DNA of 64,000 nucleotides from Dehalococcoidia bacterium (GCA_020847985.1 JADLBC010000045.1:29243-93242); one strand, 5' to 3'. Numbered from the stretch's first letter, positions 42,651 to 52,126 are shown. Notes: a model not told the origin generated them from the sequence alone. Translations and numbers: made by a program.

Positions 42651-44084
42651 CTAGGCGGGCACCCACGACGCGCCGCGCGGCAGCGTCTCACGCTCCTCGC
42701 TCCAGAACGCGCCATTGCTGGCTTCGTTGCGGCCCGGCCTCCGGGGCCCTTTCTCGAGGATGCGCACCACCTCGCTCCATTGGCTCGCGAAGGTGAGCGG
42801 CGCTCCCAGCCGCGCCTCGCACTCCTCGATGGTCATGCTGTCCAAGAACTTCTTGCCGAAGTAGTCCAGGCTGGTTCGCGGCAGGATGAAGCAGTCCGGC
42901 TGCCGCCCGCCGAGCGCGTCCACGTAATCCTGCCCGCAAAGCAGCCCGCTCACGTTCACCCGCTCGCCGAACACCGAGTTCGTGACCATGACCACCTCGA
43001 TTCGCGCCCCCGTCAGCGGCTCCAGTTCCGCCGCGATTCGTTGCAGCACGGGTGCGATCAGCCGCCCGCAGCCCAACACCACGTGCCGTCCCGTCGCGGC
43101 GGCCTCCCCGCGCCTCGCCAGGCGGCGCTTCGTCCGCGCGAGGTCGTCCAGCATCGTCCGCACCATCCCGATGCCGTTTTCGTATTGGGCGAAGCCGTCG
43201 TACATGCGCGCGGGCGGCACATCCTCCTCGGCGGTGACGTAATACTCGTCGCTGCATTGGAGCACCGTGGCCCCGTGCCGCGCCCGGATCTCCGCCTGCA
43301 GCGCTCGCACCTGTGCCACCACGCCGCGTGCATAGCCGCGCTCCGGCCGCACAAGTTCGATCCCGTCGCGCTCCAGCGACCAGTCCTCCAGCTTCGGGCT
43401 CGCGCCCACGGGCACTACCGAGATCGTGCGCACCGTGGGATACAGCGCCGCCAGGTCGCGTACCGAACGGTCGAGGTTCGCGCCGTCGTTCACGCCGGGG
43501 CAGAGCACGATCTGCGTGTGCGCGGAGAGCCCGAGGTCGCCCAACCGGCGCAACTGCGCGATGACGTCCGGCGCCGTCGCGTTCCCGAGCATCCGGCGGC
43601 GCAGCGCGGGCTCGGTCGCGTGCACGGAGACGTTGAGCGGGCTCAGCCGCTGCTCCTCCAGCCGCGCCCAGTCCTCCTCAGTCAGGTTCGTCAGGGTCAC
43701 AAAGTTGCCGTGCAGGAAGCTCAGGCGGTAGTCGTCGTCCTTCATGTACAGCGACTTCCGCATGCCCCGCGGCAGACCCTTGAGGAAGCAGAAGAAGCAG
43801 TTGTTGTTGCAGAGGATGACGTCGTCCCAGGTCGCGCGCTCGAATTCGAAACCGAGGTCTTCGTCGATCTCCTTCTCGAAGAGGATCGCTTCGTCGAGCC
43901 CGTTCGCCTTGCGAATGTGCACCTCGACCTCGGGCTCGGACTGGTAGAACTGGAGGTCCACCACGTCGCGCAGCACGCGCCCGCCAAGCGAGACGATCGC
44001 GTCCCCGGGCTCAATCCCCGCCTCCTCGGCGAGCGAACCACGGCGAACACCGGAGATGACGGCGGGTTGGGGCGTCCTGTTCAT
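42651..44084 (-). CDS. PDZ / radical-SAM-like DUF512 protein
   Basis: 477 residues. N-terminal PDZ-like segment (VRRGSLAEEAGIEPGDAIVSLGG), then a radical SAM-type cluster motif C-x3-C-x2-C (CNNNCFFCFLKG, about residue 91), a barrel with LTNLTEEDWARL and TQIVLCPGVNDG, and a C-terminal DUF512 domain (GRHVVLGCGRLIAPVL, VSGLLCGQDYVDAL). Family function is unresolved; it is widespread in Firmicutes and Chloroflexi, where it often neighbours the GTPase der and ribosome-related genes. Here it lies near ispH, cmk and a pseudouridine synthase, consistent with that context. Confidence 0.9.
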   Translation of the reverse strand: MNRTPQPAVISGVRRGSLAEEAGIEPGDAIVSLGGRVLRDVVDLQFYQSEPEVEVHIRKANGLDEAILFEKEIDEDLGFEFERATWDDVILCNNNCFFCFLKGLPRGMRKSLYMKDDDYRLSFLHGNFVTLTNLTEEDWARLEEQRLSPLNVSVHATEPALRRRMLGNATAPDVIAQLRRLGDLGLSAHTQIVLCPGVNDGANLDRSVRDLAALYPTVRTISVVPVGASPKLEDWSLERDGIELVRPERGYARGVVAQVRALQAEIRARHGATVLQCSDEYYVTAEEDVPPARMYDGFAQYENGIGMVRTMLDDLARTKRRLARRGEAAATGRHVVLGCGRLIAPVLQRIAAELEPLTGARIEVVMVTNSVFGERVNVSGLLCGQDYVDALGGRQPDCFILPRTSLDYFGKKFLDSMTIEECEARLGAPLTFASQWSEVVRILEKGPRRPGRNEASNGAFWSEERETLPRGASWVPA

Positions 44085-44130
44085 GAAGGGATTCCATCGT
44101 ACCCGGGTTGCGGCGGCGCCGCCCCGGGGT

Positions 44131-45060
44131 TCAGGCCGGCGCGATCTCCCGGATGCGCGCTTCCACCTGGTCGATGCTGTAGTCGGGGGTCGACGCCCCG
44201 GCCGTGAGGCCCACGCGCTGCACGCCCTCGAACCACTCCGCCCGCAGTTCGTCCGGCCCTTCGATGTGGTACGACCGCGTGCCCTGCTCTTCGCACGCCT
44301 CGCGAAGGTTGCGGGTGTTCGCGCTCTTCCTGCCGCCGACCACGACCATCACCTCGACCTCGCGCGCGAGCGCGGCCGCCGCCTCCTGCTGTCCCGTGGT
44401 CGCGTGGCAAAGCGTGTTCACGATGTGGAATTCGAAGTTCCGGTCGCGCTGCAGGAGCATCAGGTTCGAAACGAACCGCCCGAAGTCCTCCATGCGGTGC
44501 GTGGTCTGGACCATCACACCGATCTTGCTCGGGAAGCCGCCCGGGAAATCGTCGATCTGGTCCTTGAGGTAGTCGTAGTCCGCGCGCTCGAAGATCGTCG
44601 CGTGGGAGGCGCCGCCGGCGTCGTGGGTCCAGCCCATGATGCCGCGAACTTCTTTGTGGCCGCGGTCCCCGAAGACGATGACGTGCCAGCCGTCGCGCAC
44701 GAACTTCGCTCCGTAGCGCTGCGCACGCGTGACGATCGGGCAGGTGGTATCGATGATGTCGAGCCCCGCCTGGTTCAGTTCGCGCACGACCCGTTCGCCC
44801 ACGCCGTGCGCCGTGATCGCGACGCGGCCCGTGGGCACCGCCTCCGCCGTCGCGCGGCCGACATCGCCGTCGATCTCGTCGGGACCTGGAAGCTGATGTA
44901 CGCCGGCGGCTTCGAGCGAACGAACCACGTGCGGGTTGTGAACGATCTCGCCGACGCTGAAAACGGGCACGTCGAGGGAGGCTTCGCTTTGCATAATCTG
45001 CACGGCGCGCCGGACGCCCATGCAGAATCCCATCTCAGCTGCTCGCCGGATCTCCACCAT
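44131..45060 (-). CDS. ispH: 4-hydroxy-3-methylbut-2-enyl diphosphate reductase
   Basis: 309 residues. Last step of the MEP pathway, giving IPP and DMAPP through a [4Fe-4S] cluster. The three cluster cysteines are visible: GFCMGVRRAVQ, DTTCPIVTRAQR and NTLCHATTGQ; the catalytic Glu of TLCHATTGQQEAA-type enzymes is in the conserved neighbourhood. Overlaps the 3' end of the cmk-plsC gene by 26 bases, so they are co-transcribed. Confidence 0.96.
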   Translation of the reverse strand: MVEIRRAAEMGFCMGVRRAVQIMQSEASLDVPVFSVGEIVHNPHVVRSLEAAGVHQLPGPDEIDGDVGRATAEAVPTGRVAITAHGVGERVVRELNQAGLDIIDTTCPIVTRAQRYGAKFVRDGWHVIVFGDRGHKEVRGIMGWTHDAGGASHATIFERADYDYLKDQIDDFPGGFPSKIGVMVQTTHRMEDFGRFVSNLMLLQRDRNFEFHIVNTLCHATTGQQEAAAALAREVEVMVVVGGRKSANTRNLREACEEQGTRSYHIEGPDELRAEWFEGVQRVGLTAGASTPDYSIDQVEARIREIAPA

Positions 45061-46528
45061 CAGCCGCGTTCCCGTCCTTCCCTGGATCAGTATAGGCGGG
45101 CAGATATTTGGCGGGTAAGAGCGCGGTTATTTCCGAGAAGATGCGTTCGGTGAGTTCGCTCACCTGCTGCTGCGACGGCCGCCGCACCTTCTCGACTGTG
45201 AACGGCGGGCCGATCGCCACCCGGATGCGCGGCTTGCGCAGGAGGTTCAGCGGGTTGCCAAGCTGCTCGGTGCCGATGATCGCGCAGGGCAGCACCGTCG
45301 CGCCCGACCGGTAGGCGATGAGCGCCGTACCCGGGTGTGGCTTGCCGACAAACCCCGTGCGGCTGCGGTGCCCTTCGGGGAACATGCCCAGCACTTCGCC
45401 GTTCTTGAGGATGCGCTCGGCCTGCAGCATCGCCCGGATGTCCGCGTCGAATCGGCGCACGGGGAATGCCCCCCACAGCCGCGGCGCCACCCCGAATGGG
45501 TACTTGTACAACTCGATCTTCGCCATCCAGCGGATGCGCCGCTTCGCGATCCCCGCGCCCACGATGGCCGGGTCGGAGTTGTTCAGGTGGTTGGAGACGA
45601 CGATGAGTGCCCCGCTGGCGGGCACGTGCTCCCGCCCCGTCGCCTTCCAGCGCCCCACGACCATGAGGACGAACCGCAGGAGGTAGGTACACCCCCAGTA
45701 GAACGGCGGCACGAAGCGGGCGTAGCTGAACCATCCCTTCGCGGCGCGGACGACGCCCACGGCCCGCGCCACGGGCGCCGGCGCTCCGGCGGCGGCCTTT
45801 GCCGCGGGAGACGCAGCGGCGCGCACGGCCGGCATCAGCGCGATTACCCGCGCCCGCGCGAACGCTAGCACTTCGTCCAGCGGCATCGCTGTAGTGTCCA
45901 CCTCGATCGCGTCGTCCGCACGGGCGAGCGGCGCCGTTTTGCGGTTCGAGTCCGAGGTGTCGCGGCCATGAATATCGCGCAGCGCCCGGGCCGCGTCCTC
46001 GTGCTGCTGCTCGGCGCGCCGGACCGCGCGCGCCTCCTCCGAGGCCGTGAGGAACAGCTTGAGAGGCGCATCCGGCAGCACCACTGTCCCGATATCGCGC
46101 CCGGCCAGCACGGCGGGCGCCGAGGCGGCGATTTCGCGCTGGCGCGCCACCATCGCCGCGCGCACACCGGGGATGGCGGCGTAGCGGCTCACGTTCCCTT
46201 CGACCGCAGCCTCCCGCAGTTCGGCCGTGACGTCTTCGCCGCCGAGAAAGATGCGCGTCTCGCTCCCCGCGCGCGCCGAAAGCGGCAGGCTCGCCGCGAG
46301 CGCCTCGCAGGCGGCGGCATCCGTGGCATCGATCCCGGCGCGCATCGCCGCCAGCGCGAACGCCCGGTACATCAACCCCGTATCGAGGAACAGGTAGCCG
46401 AATTCAGCGGCCAGCGCCTGCCCCACCGTCGTCTTCCCCGAGGCGGCGGGGCCATCGATGGCAATCGGCGCTGGCAGGCCCGGAGGCGGCTGGTTCGGCA
46501 TCGACGAGGAATGGTAGGCGATCGCCAT
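45035..46528 (-). CDS. Fusion of cytidylate kinase and 1-acyl-glycerol-3-phosphate acyltransferase
   Basis: 497 residues. Residues about 20-235 are cytidylate kinase: P-loop IAIDGPAASGKTTVGQALA, LFLDTGLMYRAFALAA, AGRDIGTVVLPDA. Residues about 265-480 are a PlsC-type acyltransferase with the HX4D motif (VVSNHLNNSDP), FPEGHRSRTG and a membrane-associated start (YWGCTYLLRFVLMVVG). It joins CMP phosphorylation to phosphatidic acid synthesis; CDP/CTP supply for CDP-diacylglycerol is a plausible link. ATG 46501 (MPNQPPPGLPAP) is an alternative start. The ispH gene overlaps its end; the pseudouridine synthase ends one base before its start. Confidence 0.94.
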   Translation of the reverse strand: MAIAYHSSSMPNQPPPGLPAPIAIDGPAASGKTTVGQALAAEFGYLFLDTGLMYRAFALAAMRAGIDATDAAACEALAASLPLSARAGSETRIFLGGEDVTAELREAAVEGNVSRYAAIPGVRAAMVARQREIAASAPAVLAGRDIGTVVLPDAPLKLFLTASEEARAVRRAEQQHEDAARALRDIHGRDTSDSNRKTAPLARADDAIEVDTTAMPLDEVLAFARARVIALMPAVRAAASPAAKAAAGAPAPVARAVGVVRAAKGWFSYARFVPPFYWGCTYLLRFVLMVVGRWKATGREHVPASGALIVVSNHLNNSDPAIVGAGIAKRRIRWMAKIELYKYPFGVAPRLWGAFPVRRFDADIRAMLQAERILKNGEVLGMFPEGHRSRTGFVGKPHPGTALIAYRSGATVLPCAIIGTEQLGNPLNLLRKPRIRVAIGPPFTVEKVRRPSQQQVSELTERIFSEITALLPAKYLPAYTDPGKDGNAADGGDPASS

Positions 46529-47308
46529 CTAGCGCGCCGGGCCGCCGCTGCGCTCCTCGGCGGCTTTGCCCGCGGCGTAGAGTGCGTCCACTTCGGCCGG
46601 CGTGAGTTCGCGGAAAGCGCCCGACCCGAGCGTGCCCAGGTGCAGCGGCCCCAGCCGGATGCGCCGCAGCACGAACACTCTGCGCCCCACGGCTTCCATC
46701 ATCCGCCGGATTTCGCGGTTCTTGCCCTCGCGCAGCACCACCAGTGCCCACGCGGGCGCGGCGGGCCTCTCCTCCGGGTCGTCCGAACGCGGCGGCACCG
46801 CCGGCGCGATCGAGGCCGCGCGCAGCCGGTCGCCATCCGCCTCCACGCCGCGCACCAGCCGCTGCATGTCCGTCCGCGAAATCGGCGCGTCCAGCCCGAC
46901 GAGGTACTCCTTCTCGACCTCGTAGCGCGGGTGGGTCAGGAGGCCCGTGAGATGGCCGTCGTTGGTGATGACGAGGAGCCCTTCGCTGTCCATGTCCAGC
47001 CGGCCCACGGGGTGCAGTTGGATGTCTCCGATCGGCACCAGGTCGAGCACGGTCTCGCGGCCCTGGTCGTCGCGCGCCGTCGTCACGAACCCCGCGGGCT
47101 TGTTCAGCATGAAGTAGCGGTAGTTCCCCTTGAGCACGGGCACGCCATCGAGCGTGATCTCGTCGGTCTCCGGGTCGGCGCGTGCGCCCAGGGCGGCCTG
47201 GACCTTGCCGTTCACCGCCACCCGCCCGGCGAGAATCGCCTCTTCGGCCACGCGCCGCGATGCCACGCCCGCGTTCGAAAGGATCTTCTGGAGACGTTCA
47301 ACGGCCAC
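46529..47308 (-). CDS. RluB/RsuA-type pseudouridine synthase
   Basis: 259 residues from GTG 47308 (AVERLQKILSNAGVASRR), preceded by AGAAGG; the track start 47377 is not supported. N-terminal S4 RNA-binding domain, then the catalytic GRLDMDSEGLLVITNDG with the essential Asp and KEYLVGLDAPIS. Modifies uridines of 23S (RluB type) or 16S rRNA. First gene of the rluB - cmk-plsC - ispH run. Confidence 0.94.
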   Translation of the reverse strand: MAVERLQKILSNAGVASRRVAEEAILAGRVAVNGKVQAALGARADPETDEITLDGVPVLKGNYRYFMLNKPAGFVTTARDDQGRETVLDLVPIGDIQLHPVGRLDMDSEGLLVITNDGHLTGLLTHPRYEVEKEYLVGLDAPISRTDMQRLVRGVEADGDRLRAASIAPAVPPRSDDPEERPAAPAWALVVLREGKNREIRRMMEAVGRRVFVLRRIRLGPLHLGTLGSGAFRELTPAEVDALYAAGKAAEERSGGPAR

Positions 47309-47393
47309 GGGGCGCCTTCTTCCTGGGTGGGCTGGACACGAGTGTGCCGCGCGCGAATGCTCTCGCCCGCGCACCATGCATGCCGCGAATGGC

Positions 47394-48329
47394 TCAGGCG
47401 CCGGAGGTTTGCACCAGGCGGTGGCCGTCGAACGGGTTCGGCAGCCCGTATTCGGTGGTCACCAGCTTGAGGAAGTCCCGCAGCGGCGGCGCGATCGCGC
47501 GATTGCGAAGGACGTGCACCCCAACTTCGCGCTGCGCCGGCTGCTCCATATCGCGGATGTCCACTCGCTTCAGCGTGCCGGCCTCGCACTCCGGGTCCAC
47601 CGAAACCACCGGGAGGATGGCGATGCCGAGACCGGCCTCCACCATGTGCTTCGTCGCTTCCATCGAATCCAGTTCCATCACCGACTCGGGGACCACGCCC
47701 ACGCGCAGGAACATCGAATAGATCAGCGTGTGGTAGCTCGAGCTGCGTTCGAAGAACAGGAATGGCTCGCGGCCCGCCTCCGCTACGGTCACCCGCCCCT
47801 TCGCCGCGAACGGGTGCGATGGTGAGACCACGAGCGCCAGGTCGTCGTTGTACAGATGCAGCGACTCGATCTCCGGGTGCTGCGTGAGCCGCGTGATCGC
47901 GACATGCAGTTCGCCCGCGATGAGCTTCTCCAGCATGTCCTCGGTCGTGCCCGTCGTCAGGTGGATATGGACGCGCGGCCGCTCCTGCCGGAAGTGCTTG
48001 AAGATGGCCGGGAGCACATACGTCGCGATGGAGGAGCTCGCCCCGATGCGGATGCTGCCCACGTCGCCGTGGCGAACCGCCTCGATCGCGTCCGTACCCT
48101 CCTGGACGGCGGTGAGGGCGCGCTGCGCGTGCGGGATGAACGCATGCCCGGCATCCGTGAGCGTCACGCTCCGGCCCGTGCGCTCGAAGAGCCGCTCGCC
48201 GATTTCGCGCTCAAGCGATTGGATGCGCGCCGTCACGGACGGCTGCGTCAGGAACAGCGCCTCCGCCGCCCGGCTGAACGAACGATGGTGGGCGACTTGC
48301 AGGAACGCCTCGAGCTGTGCGAGTTCCAC
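47394..48329 (-). CDS. LysR-family transcriptional regulator
   Basis: 311 residues from GTG 48329 (ELAQLEAFLQVAHHRSFSRA), with GGGAGG upstream; the track start 48494 overlaps the ferredoxin gene. N-terminal winged helix AAEALFLTQPSVTARIQSLE, followed by a type 2 periplasmic-like effector domain (IRIGASSSIATYVLPAIFKHF). Resembles CysB/CysL-like regulators but the effector is unknown. Sits 41 bp after the 4Fe-4S ferredoxin gene on the same strand; it could be transcribed with both ferredoxins. Confidence 0.93.
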   Translation of the reverse strand: MELAQLEAFLQVAHHRSFSRAAEALFLTQPSVTARIQSLEREIGERLFERTGRSVTLTDAGHAFIPHAQRALTAVQEGTDAIEAVRHGDVGSIRIGASSSIATYVLPAIFKHFRQERPRVHIHLTTGTTEDMLEKLIAGELHVAITRLTQHPEIESLHLYNDDLALVVSPSHPFAAKGRVTVAEAGREPFLFFERSSSYHTLIYSMFLRVGVVPESVMELDSMEATKHMVEAGLGIAILPVVSVDPECEAGTLKRVDIRDMEQPAQREVGVHVLRNRAIAPPLRDFLKLVTTEYGLPNPFDGHRLVQTSGA

Positions 48330-48370
48330 TGGTGTTGTTTCCTCCCGGGGCGGAGCAGCCGAAGGCTGGC

Positions 48371-48616
48371 CTAGGCTTCCTTGAAGAAGTCGGCGTTCAC
48401 CTGGATGAAGCTCTTCCATTCTTCCGGCACCGCGTCCTCGTGGAAGATCGCCTGCACGGGGCAGGCCATTTCGCACGCGGCGCAGTCGATGCACTGGTCC
48501 GGATTGATGTAGTACTGCGGCGAGTCATCCTTCGTGTCGATGCAATCGACCGGGCAGACATCGACGCAGCTGGCGTCCTTCACCGTGATGCATGGCTGGG
48601 TGATGACGTAAGGCAC
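48371..48616 (-). CDS. Two-cluster bacterial-type ferredoxin (3Fe-4S/4Fe-4S or 2[4Fe-4S])
   Basis: 81 residues. Cysteines in C-x7-C-x3-C-x3-C (CITVKDASCVDVCPVDC) and C-x2-C-x2-C-x3-C (CIDCAACEMACPV). The spacing is that of 7Fe-type ferredoxins such as FdxA. Soluble electron carrier; the partner enzyme is not evident. Twelve bases after the 2Fe-2S ferredoxin gene on the same strand, so the two carriers are made together. Confidence 0.95.
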   Translation of the reverse strand: MPYVITQPCITVKDASCVDVCPVDCIDTKDDSPQYYINPDQCIDCAACEMACPVQAIFHEDAVPEEWKSFIQVNADFFKEA

Positions 48617-48628
48617 TGGGTGCTCCTC

Positions 48629-48940
48629 TCACTCCGGCTCGACGCCGCGCTTGTAGACGACGATGTCGCCCTCGGCGCGGGTCTGGCAGGCCAGCCGCAA
48701 CCTCGGGTTTTCGACCGCGCGCGGGCCACGCTGGCGGATCAGGTTCTGCCGTTCGAAGCGCCCCATGGCGGAGACGCGTCCGAGGCCCGAAATGACTTCC
48801 ATGGCACAATTCGTGCACTCGCCATTCCTGGCACAGCCCACCGGCCAGAAGTACCCCTGGGCACGAACGGCATCCATTACGGTCTCGCCGGCGGGGGCAT
48901 CGACCTCGATCCCGAGCGGTTCCACACGGACTCGCGGCAC
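48629..48940 (-). CDS. 2Fe-2S ferredoxin
   Basis: 103 residues. Beta-grasp ferredoxin with CARNGECTNC (C-x5-C-x2-C) and a distal Cys in RLACQTR. N-terminal VRVEPLGIEVDAPAGETVMDAVRAQG is typical. Electron carrier; partner unknown. Leads the ferredoxin pair. Confidence 0.93.
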   Translation of the reverse strand: MPRVRVEPLGIEVDAPAGETVMDAVRAQGYFWPVGCARNGECTNCAMEVISGLGRVSAMGRFERQNLIRQRGPRAVENPRLRLACQTRAEGDIVVYKRGVEPE

Positions 48941-49035
48941 GTAGTGCAGTCTACAGGCCCGCCCCGCTACGCGTCCCTTCCCTGCAATGACGCGTGAAAT
49001 CGCACGGATTCGGGATGGCCAAAGCCCGGGCGCGC

Positions 49036-50796
49036 CTACCCGATGACCCGCAGCCCGAGCTCCTTCAGCTGCGCGTCATCCACCGGCGAAGGCGCGCTCA
49101 TCAGCGGGTCCGTGCCCGATGACGCCTTCGGGAACGCGATCACGTCGCGGATGTTCTCCGTGCCCACCAGCGACATCATCAGCCGGTCGATCCCGAGCCC
49201 GGCGCCACCCATCGGCGGCGCCCCGAATTCCAGCGCGTCGAGGAGGACGCCGAAGCGCTCGCGCTGCTGCTCGGGCGAGTGGCGCATCATGCCCAGGATC
49301 CGCTCCTGGTCGGCGCGGTTGCTGATGCGGATGGAGCCGCCGCCGACCTCCGCGCCGTTCAAGGTCAGGTCGTACTGCCGCGCGATCACCCTGCCCGGGT
49401 CGGTGTCGAGCAGCGGGCGGTCCACTTCCCGGAAGCCGCTGAACGGGTTGTGCGTCGCGTCCCAGCGCTCTTCGTCCGGCCGCCACTCCAGCAGCGGGAA
49501 GCCCGTGACCCACGCAAACGAGAGCTGGTTCGGGTCCTTCAACCCGAGGCTGTTGCCCAGGGCATCGCGCACTTCGTACAGCGACTTCGCCACCACCTCC
49601 GGACGGTCCGCCACGATCACGACCATGTCGCCGTCGGCCGCGCCCGCGATGCCGCGAATCGCGTTCACCTCGGACTCCGAGAGGAACTTCGCGATGGGCG
49701 AACGCAGCTCGGAACCGGCGAAGCCGATGTAGGCGAGGCCCTTCGCGCCGCCCGCGCGCGCCGTCTCGGTGAGCGCGTCGATCTCCCGGCGCGTCATGCC
49801 GGCCTGCCCGGGGATGCGAATCGCCTTGATCTCGCCGTCGTTCGCCAGCGCGTCCTGAAACACCTTGAACTCGCTCCGCCGCACCGCATCGGCGATGTCG
49901 ACGAACTCCAACCCATAGCGGAGGTCCGGCCGGTCGATGCCGTAGCGGCGCATGCAGTCGAAGTAATCCAGGCGGGGGAACGGCGTGCCGGCGAGTGGCC
50001 GCCCGCCGCCGAAGCGCTGCCCGATTCCCGTATACAGCTCCTCGACGAGGCCCATCACGTCCTCTTCGTCGACGAAGCTCATCTCGAGGTCCAGTTGCGT
50101 GTGCTCGGCCACCCGGTTCGCGCGGAAGTCCTCGTCCCGGTAGCAGCGCGCGAGCTGGAAGTACTTTTCCACCCCCGCCACCATCAACAGCTCTTTCAGG
50201 ATCTGCGGCGACTGTGGCAGCGCGAAGAACTGCCCGGGCCGCATCCGCGAAGGCACCAGGAAGTCGCGCGCCCCTTCCGGGGTCGACTTGATCAGCGTCG
50301 GCGTCTCGACCTCGATGAAGCCGCGGTCGCTCAGGAAGTCGCGGATGTAGCGAACGACTTCGTGCCGCAGGCGGATGATGCTGCCGGCCTCGGGGCGCCG
50401 CAGGTCCAGGTAGCGGTAGCGCAGGCGAAGCTGCTCATCCACCTCGACGGGCTCATTGATGTAGAAGGGCGGCGTCTGCGCCTCGGCCAGCACTTCGATC
50501 TTCGCCGGCACGACTTCGACCTCGCCGGTGGGGATATTCGGGTTGATCGTCGCGTCCGAACGAAGGCGCACCTCGCCCTCGATGGCGAGCACCCATTCCG
50601 TGCGCGCGCGGTGGGCGGCTTCATGGGCCTCGGCCTGGTCGGGGCTGAGCACGATCTGCACGATCCCGTGCGAATCCCGCAGGTCGATGAAGATGAGGCC
50701 GCCATGGTCGCGCCGGCGGTGGACCCAGCCGGCGAGGCGCACCGTGCGGCCGGCATCGGCGGCGCGCAGATCCCCGCAGTACGTATCCTTCAACAT
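49036..50796 (-). CDS. aspS: Aspartyl-tRNA synthetase
   Basis: 586 residues from ATG 50796 (MLKDTYCGDLRAADAGRTV); the track start 51066 lies in antisense of the amidohydrolase. OB-fold anticodon-binding domain VRLAGWVHRRRDHGGLIFIDLRD, class II motif 2 CYRDEDFRANRVAEHTQLDLE, bacterial GAD insertion domain (GEIKAIRIPGQAG) and motif 3 GAGLGIDRLMMSLVG. Charges tRNA-Asp (and tRNA-Asn if non-discriminating, which is undecided here). A TACATT -10 six bases upstream suggests a leaderless transcript. Confidence 0.97.
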   Translation of the reverse strand: MLKDTYCGDLRAADAGRTVRLAGWVHRRRDHGGLIFIDLRDSHGIVQIVLSPDQAEAHEAAHRARTEWVLAIEGEVRLRSDATINPNIPTGEVEVVPAKIEVLAEAQTPPFYINEPVEVDEQLRLRYRYLDLRRPEAGSIIRLRHEVVRYIRDFLSDRGFIEVETPTLIKSTPEGARDFLVPSRMRPGQFFALPQSPQILKELLMVAGVEKYFQLARCYRDEDFRANRVAEHTQLDLEMSFVDEEDVMGLVEELYTGIGQRFGGGRPLAGTPFPRLDYFDCMRRYGIDRPDLRYGLEFVDIADAVRRSEFKVFQDALANDGEIKAIRIPGQAGMTRREIDALTETARAGGAKGLAYIGFAGSELRSPIAKFLSESEVNAIRGIAGAADGDMVVIVADRPEVVAKSLYEVRDALGNSLGLKDPNQLSFAWVTGFPLLEWRPDEERWDATHNPFSGFREVDRPLLDTDPGRVIARQYDLTLNGAEVGGGSIRISNRADQERILGMMRHSPEQQRERFGVLLDALEFGAPPMGGAGLGIDRLMMSLVGTENIRDVIAFPKASSGTDPLMSAPSPVDDAQLKELGLRVIG

Positions 50797-50802
50797 CCTG
50801 CC

Positions 50803-50808
50803 AATGTA
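50803..50808 (-). promoter_or_regulatory. aspS -10 element implying a leaderless mRNA
   Basis: TACATT on the minus strand, six bases before the aspS ATG, would place transcription start on the A of the start codon. No SD at a normal distance: AGG directly abuts the ATG. Confidence 0.4.
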
Positions 50809-50884
50809 GCAATCGCCCGGGGTACGCGCCGATGCCTTCAGCGCCCGCGACGCGTACACTCCCGCGCCGAAAGGGGTGCTCTCG

Positions 50885-52027
50885 ATGGCTTTCGTGCTTC
50901 GTGGCGGCAGGACCTGGGACGGGACGGGCGAGGAGGCGCGCGAGGGCGACCTCGCCGTCGACGGGCGCATCGCCGCGCTTGATGGCGGCTCCGGCGAGAA
51001 CATCGATATCTCCGGGTGCACCGTCGTCCCCGGGCTCATCGAAGCCCACGCCCACCTCTGTTTCAACGGTGCAACGGACTGGCGCCAGGTCTACGACGCC
51101 GATTCGCCCACCACCATGGCCCTACGCATGGCGGGCAACGGCCGCGCGATGCTTGAGGCGGGCATCACCACGGTGCGCGATCTCGGCGCCCCCACGGCGG
51201 TCTCCATCGACGTGCGCGACGCCTTCGCGAACGGGCTCGCCGCCGGCCCCGATTTGCTCGTGGCGGGTGCGCCCGTCACCACCACCGGCGGACACTGCCA
51301 CTTCATGGGCGGTGAAGCCGATGGCGAGCTCGAAGTGCGCCGCGCCGTCCGCGACCGCGTCAAGGCCGGCTGCGACTGGATCAAGATCATGGCCACGGGC
51401 GGCAACATGACCCGCGGCACGAACACCCTGGCCGCCCAGTTCACCGTCCCGGAGTTGCGCGCCTGCATCGAGGAAGCCCACCGCCTGCGCAAGCGTGTCG
51501 CCGCGCACTGCCACGGCACGGCCGGCATCCGCGTCGCCGTCGAGGCCGGTGTCGACATGCTTGAACACTGCTCCTTCACGGGCGAAGGCCGCATCGACTT
51601 CGACCCCGCCATCGTCGACCAGATCGCCGCGAAGGGGATCGCGGTCTCGCCCACCGTCTCCATCGGTTGGCGCCGCTGGGCCGACGATGGCCTGCGAAAG
51701 GCCCGCGCCGATGCCCTCAAGGCGATGTTTGCGAAGGACTGCAAGGTCATCATGAGCACGGACTGCGGCATCCCCGGTGTCCCCCACACGGCACTCGGGG
51801 CCGCGCTCGACGTCCTCGCCGAATACACGGGCATCTCGCGCGCCCACGCCCTCCGGCTCGCGACCAGCCGCGCCGCCGAGCTGCTCGACCTGCCGGACCG
51901 CGGCGTCATCGCCGTGGGCAAGCGCGCCGACCTGCTCGTGGTCGAAGGTGACCCGCTCGCGGACCTCCTCTCGCTGGAGCGCGTGCGGCTCGTCGTGAAG
52001 GACGGGGAGGTCGTCTTCCGGCGCTGA
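50885..52027 (+). CDS. Amidohydrolase family metal-dependent hydrolase
   Basis: 380 residues from ATG 50885 (MAFVLRGGRTWDG), with AAAGGGG upstream; the GTG at 50876 is an alternative. Metal ligands of the imidazolonepropionase/prolidase-like branch are visible: HAH in GLIEAHAHL, the bridging Lys in WIKIMATGG, His in AAHCHGTAG and MLEHCSF, and Asp in MSTDCGIPG. Hydrolyses a C-N bond of an unknown substrate. Divergent from aspS; precedes the F420 genes on the same strand by about 100 bp. Confidence 0.9.
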   Translation: MAFVLRGGRTWDGTGEEAREGDLAVDGRIAALDGGSGENIDISGCTVVPGLIEAHAHLCFNGATDWRQVYDADSPTTMALRMAGNGRAMLEAGITTVRDLGAPTAVSIDVRDAFANGLAAGPDLLVAGAPVTTTGGHCHFMGGEADGELEVRRAVRDRVKAGCDWIKIMATGGNMTRGTNTLAAQFTVPELRACIEEAHRLRKRVAAHCHGTAGIRVAVEAGVDMLEHCSFTGEGRIDFDPAIVDQIAAKGIAVSPTVSIGWRRWADDGLRKARADALKAMFAKDCKVIMSTDCGIPGVPHTALGAALDVLAEYTGISRAHALRLATSRAAELLDLPDRGVIAVGKRADLLVVEGDPLADLLSLERVRLVVKDGEVVFRR

Positions 52028-52126
52028 GCGGCGACACTCCGGCTCGCTCGCCTGCGACCAAACCGGCCTGCTGATAGACTCGCCCTCCGTGGGCGCACGC
52101 GCCCCAACTTTCCCGGGGGATCACGC

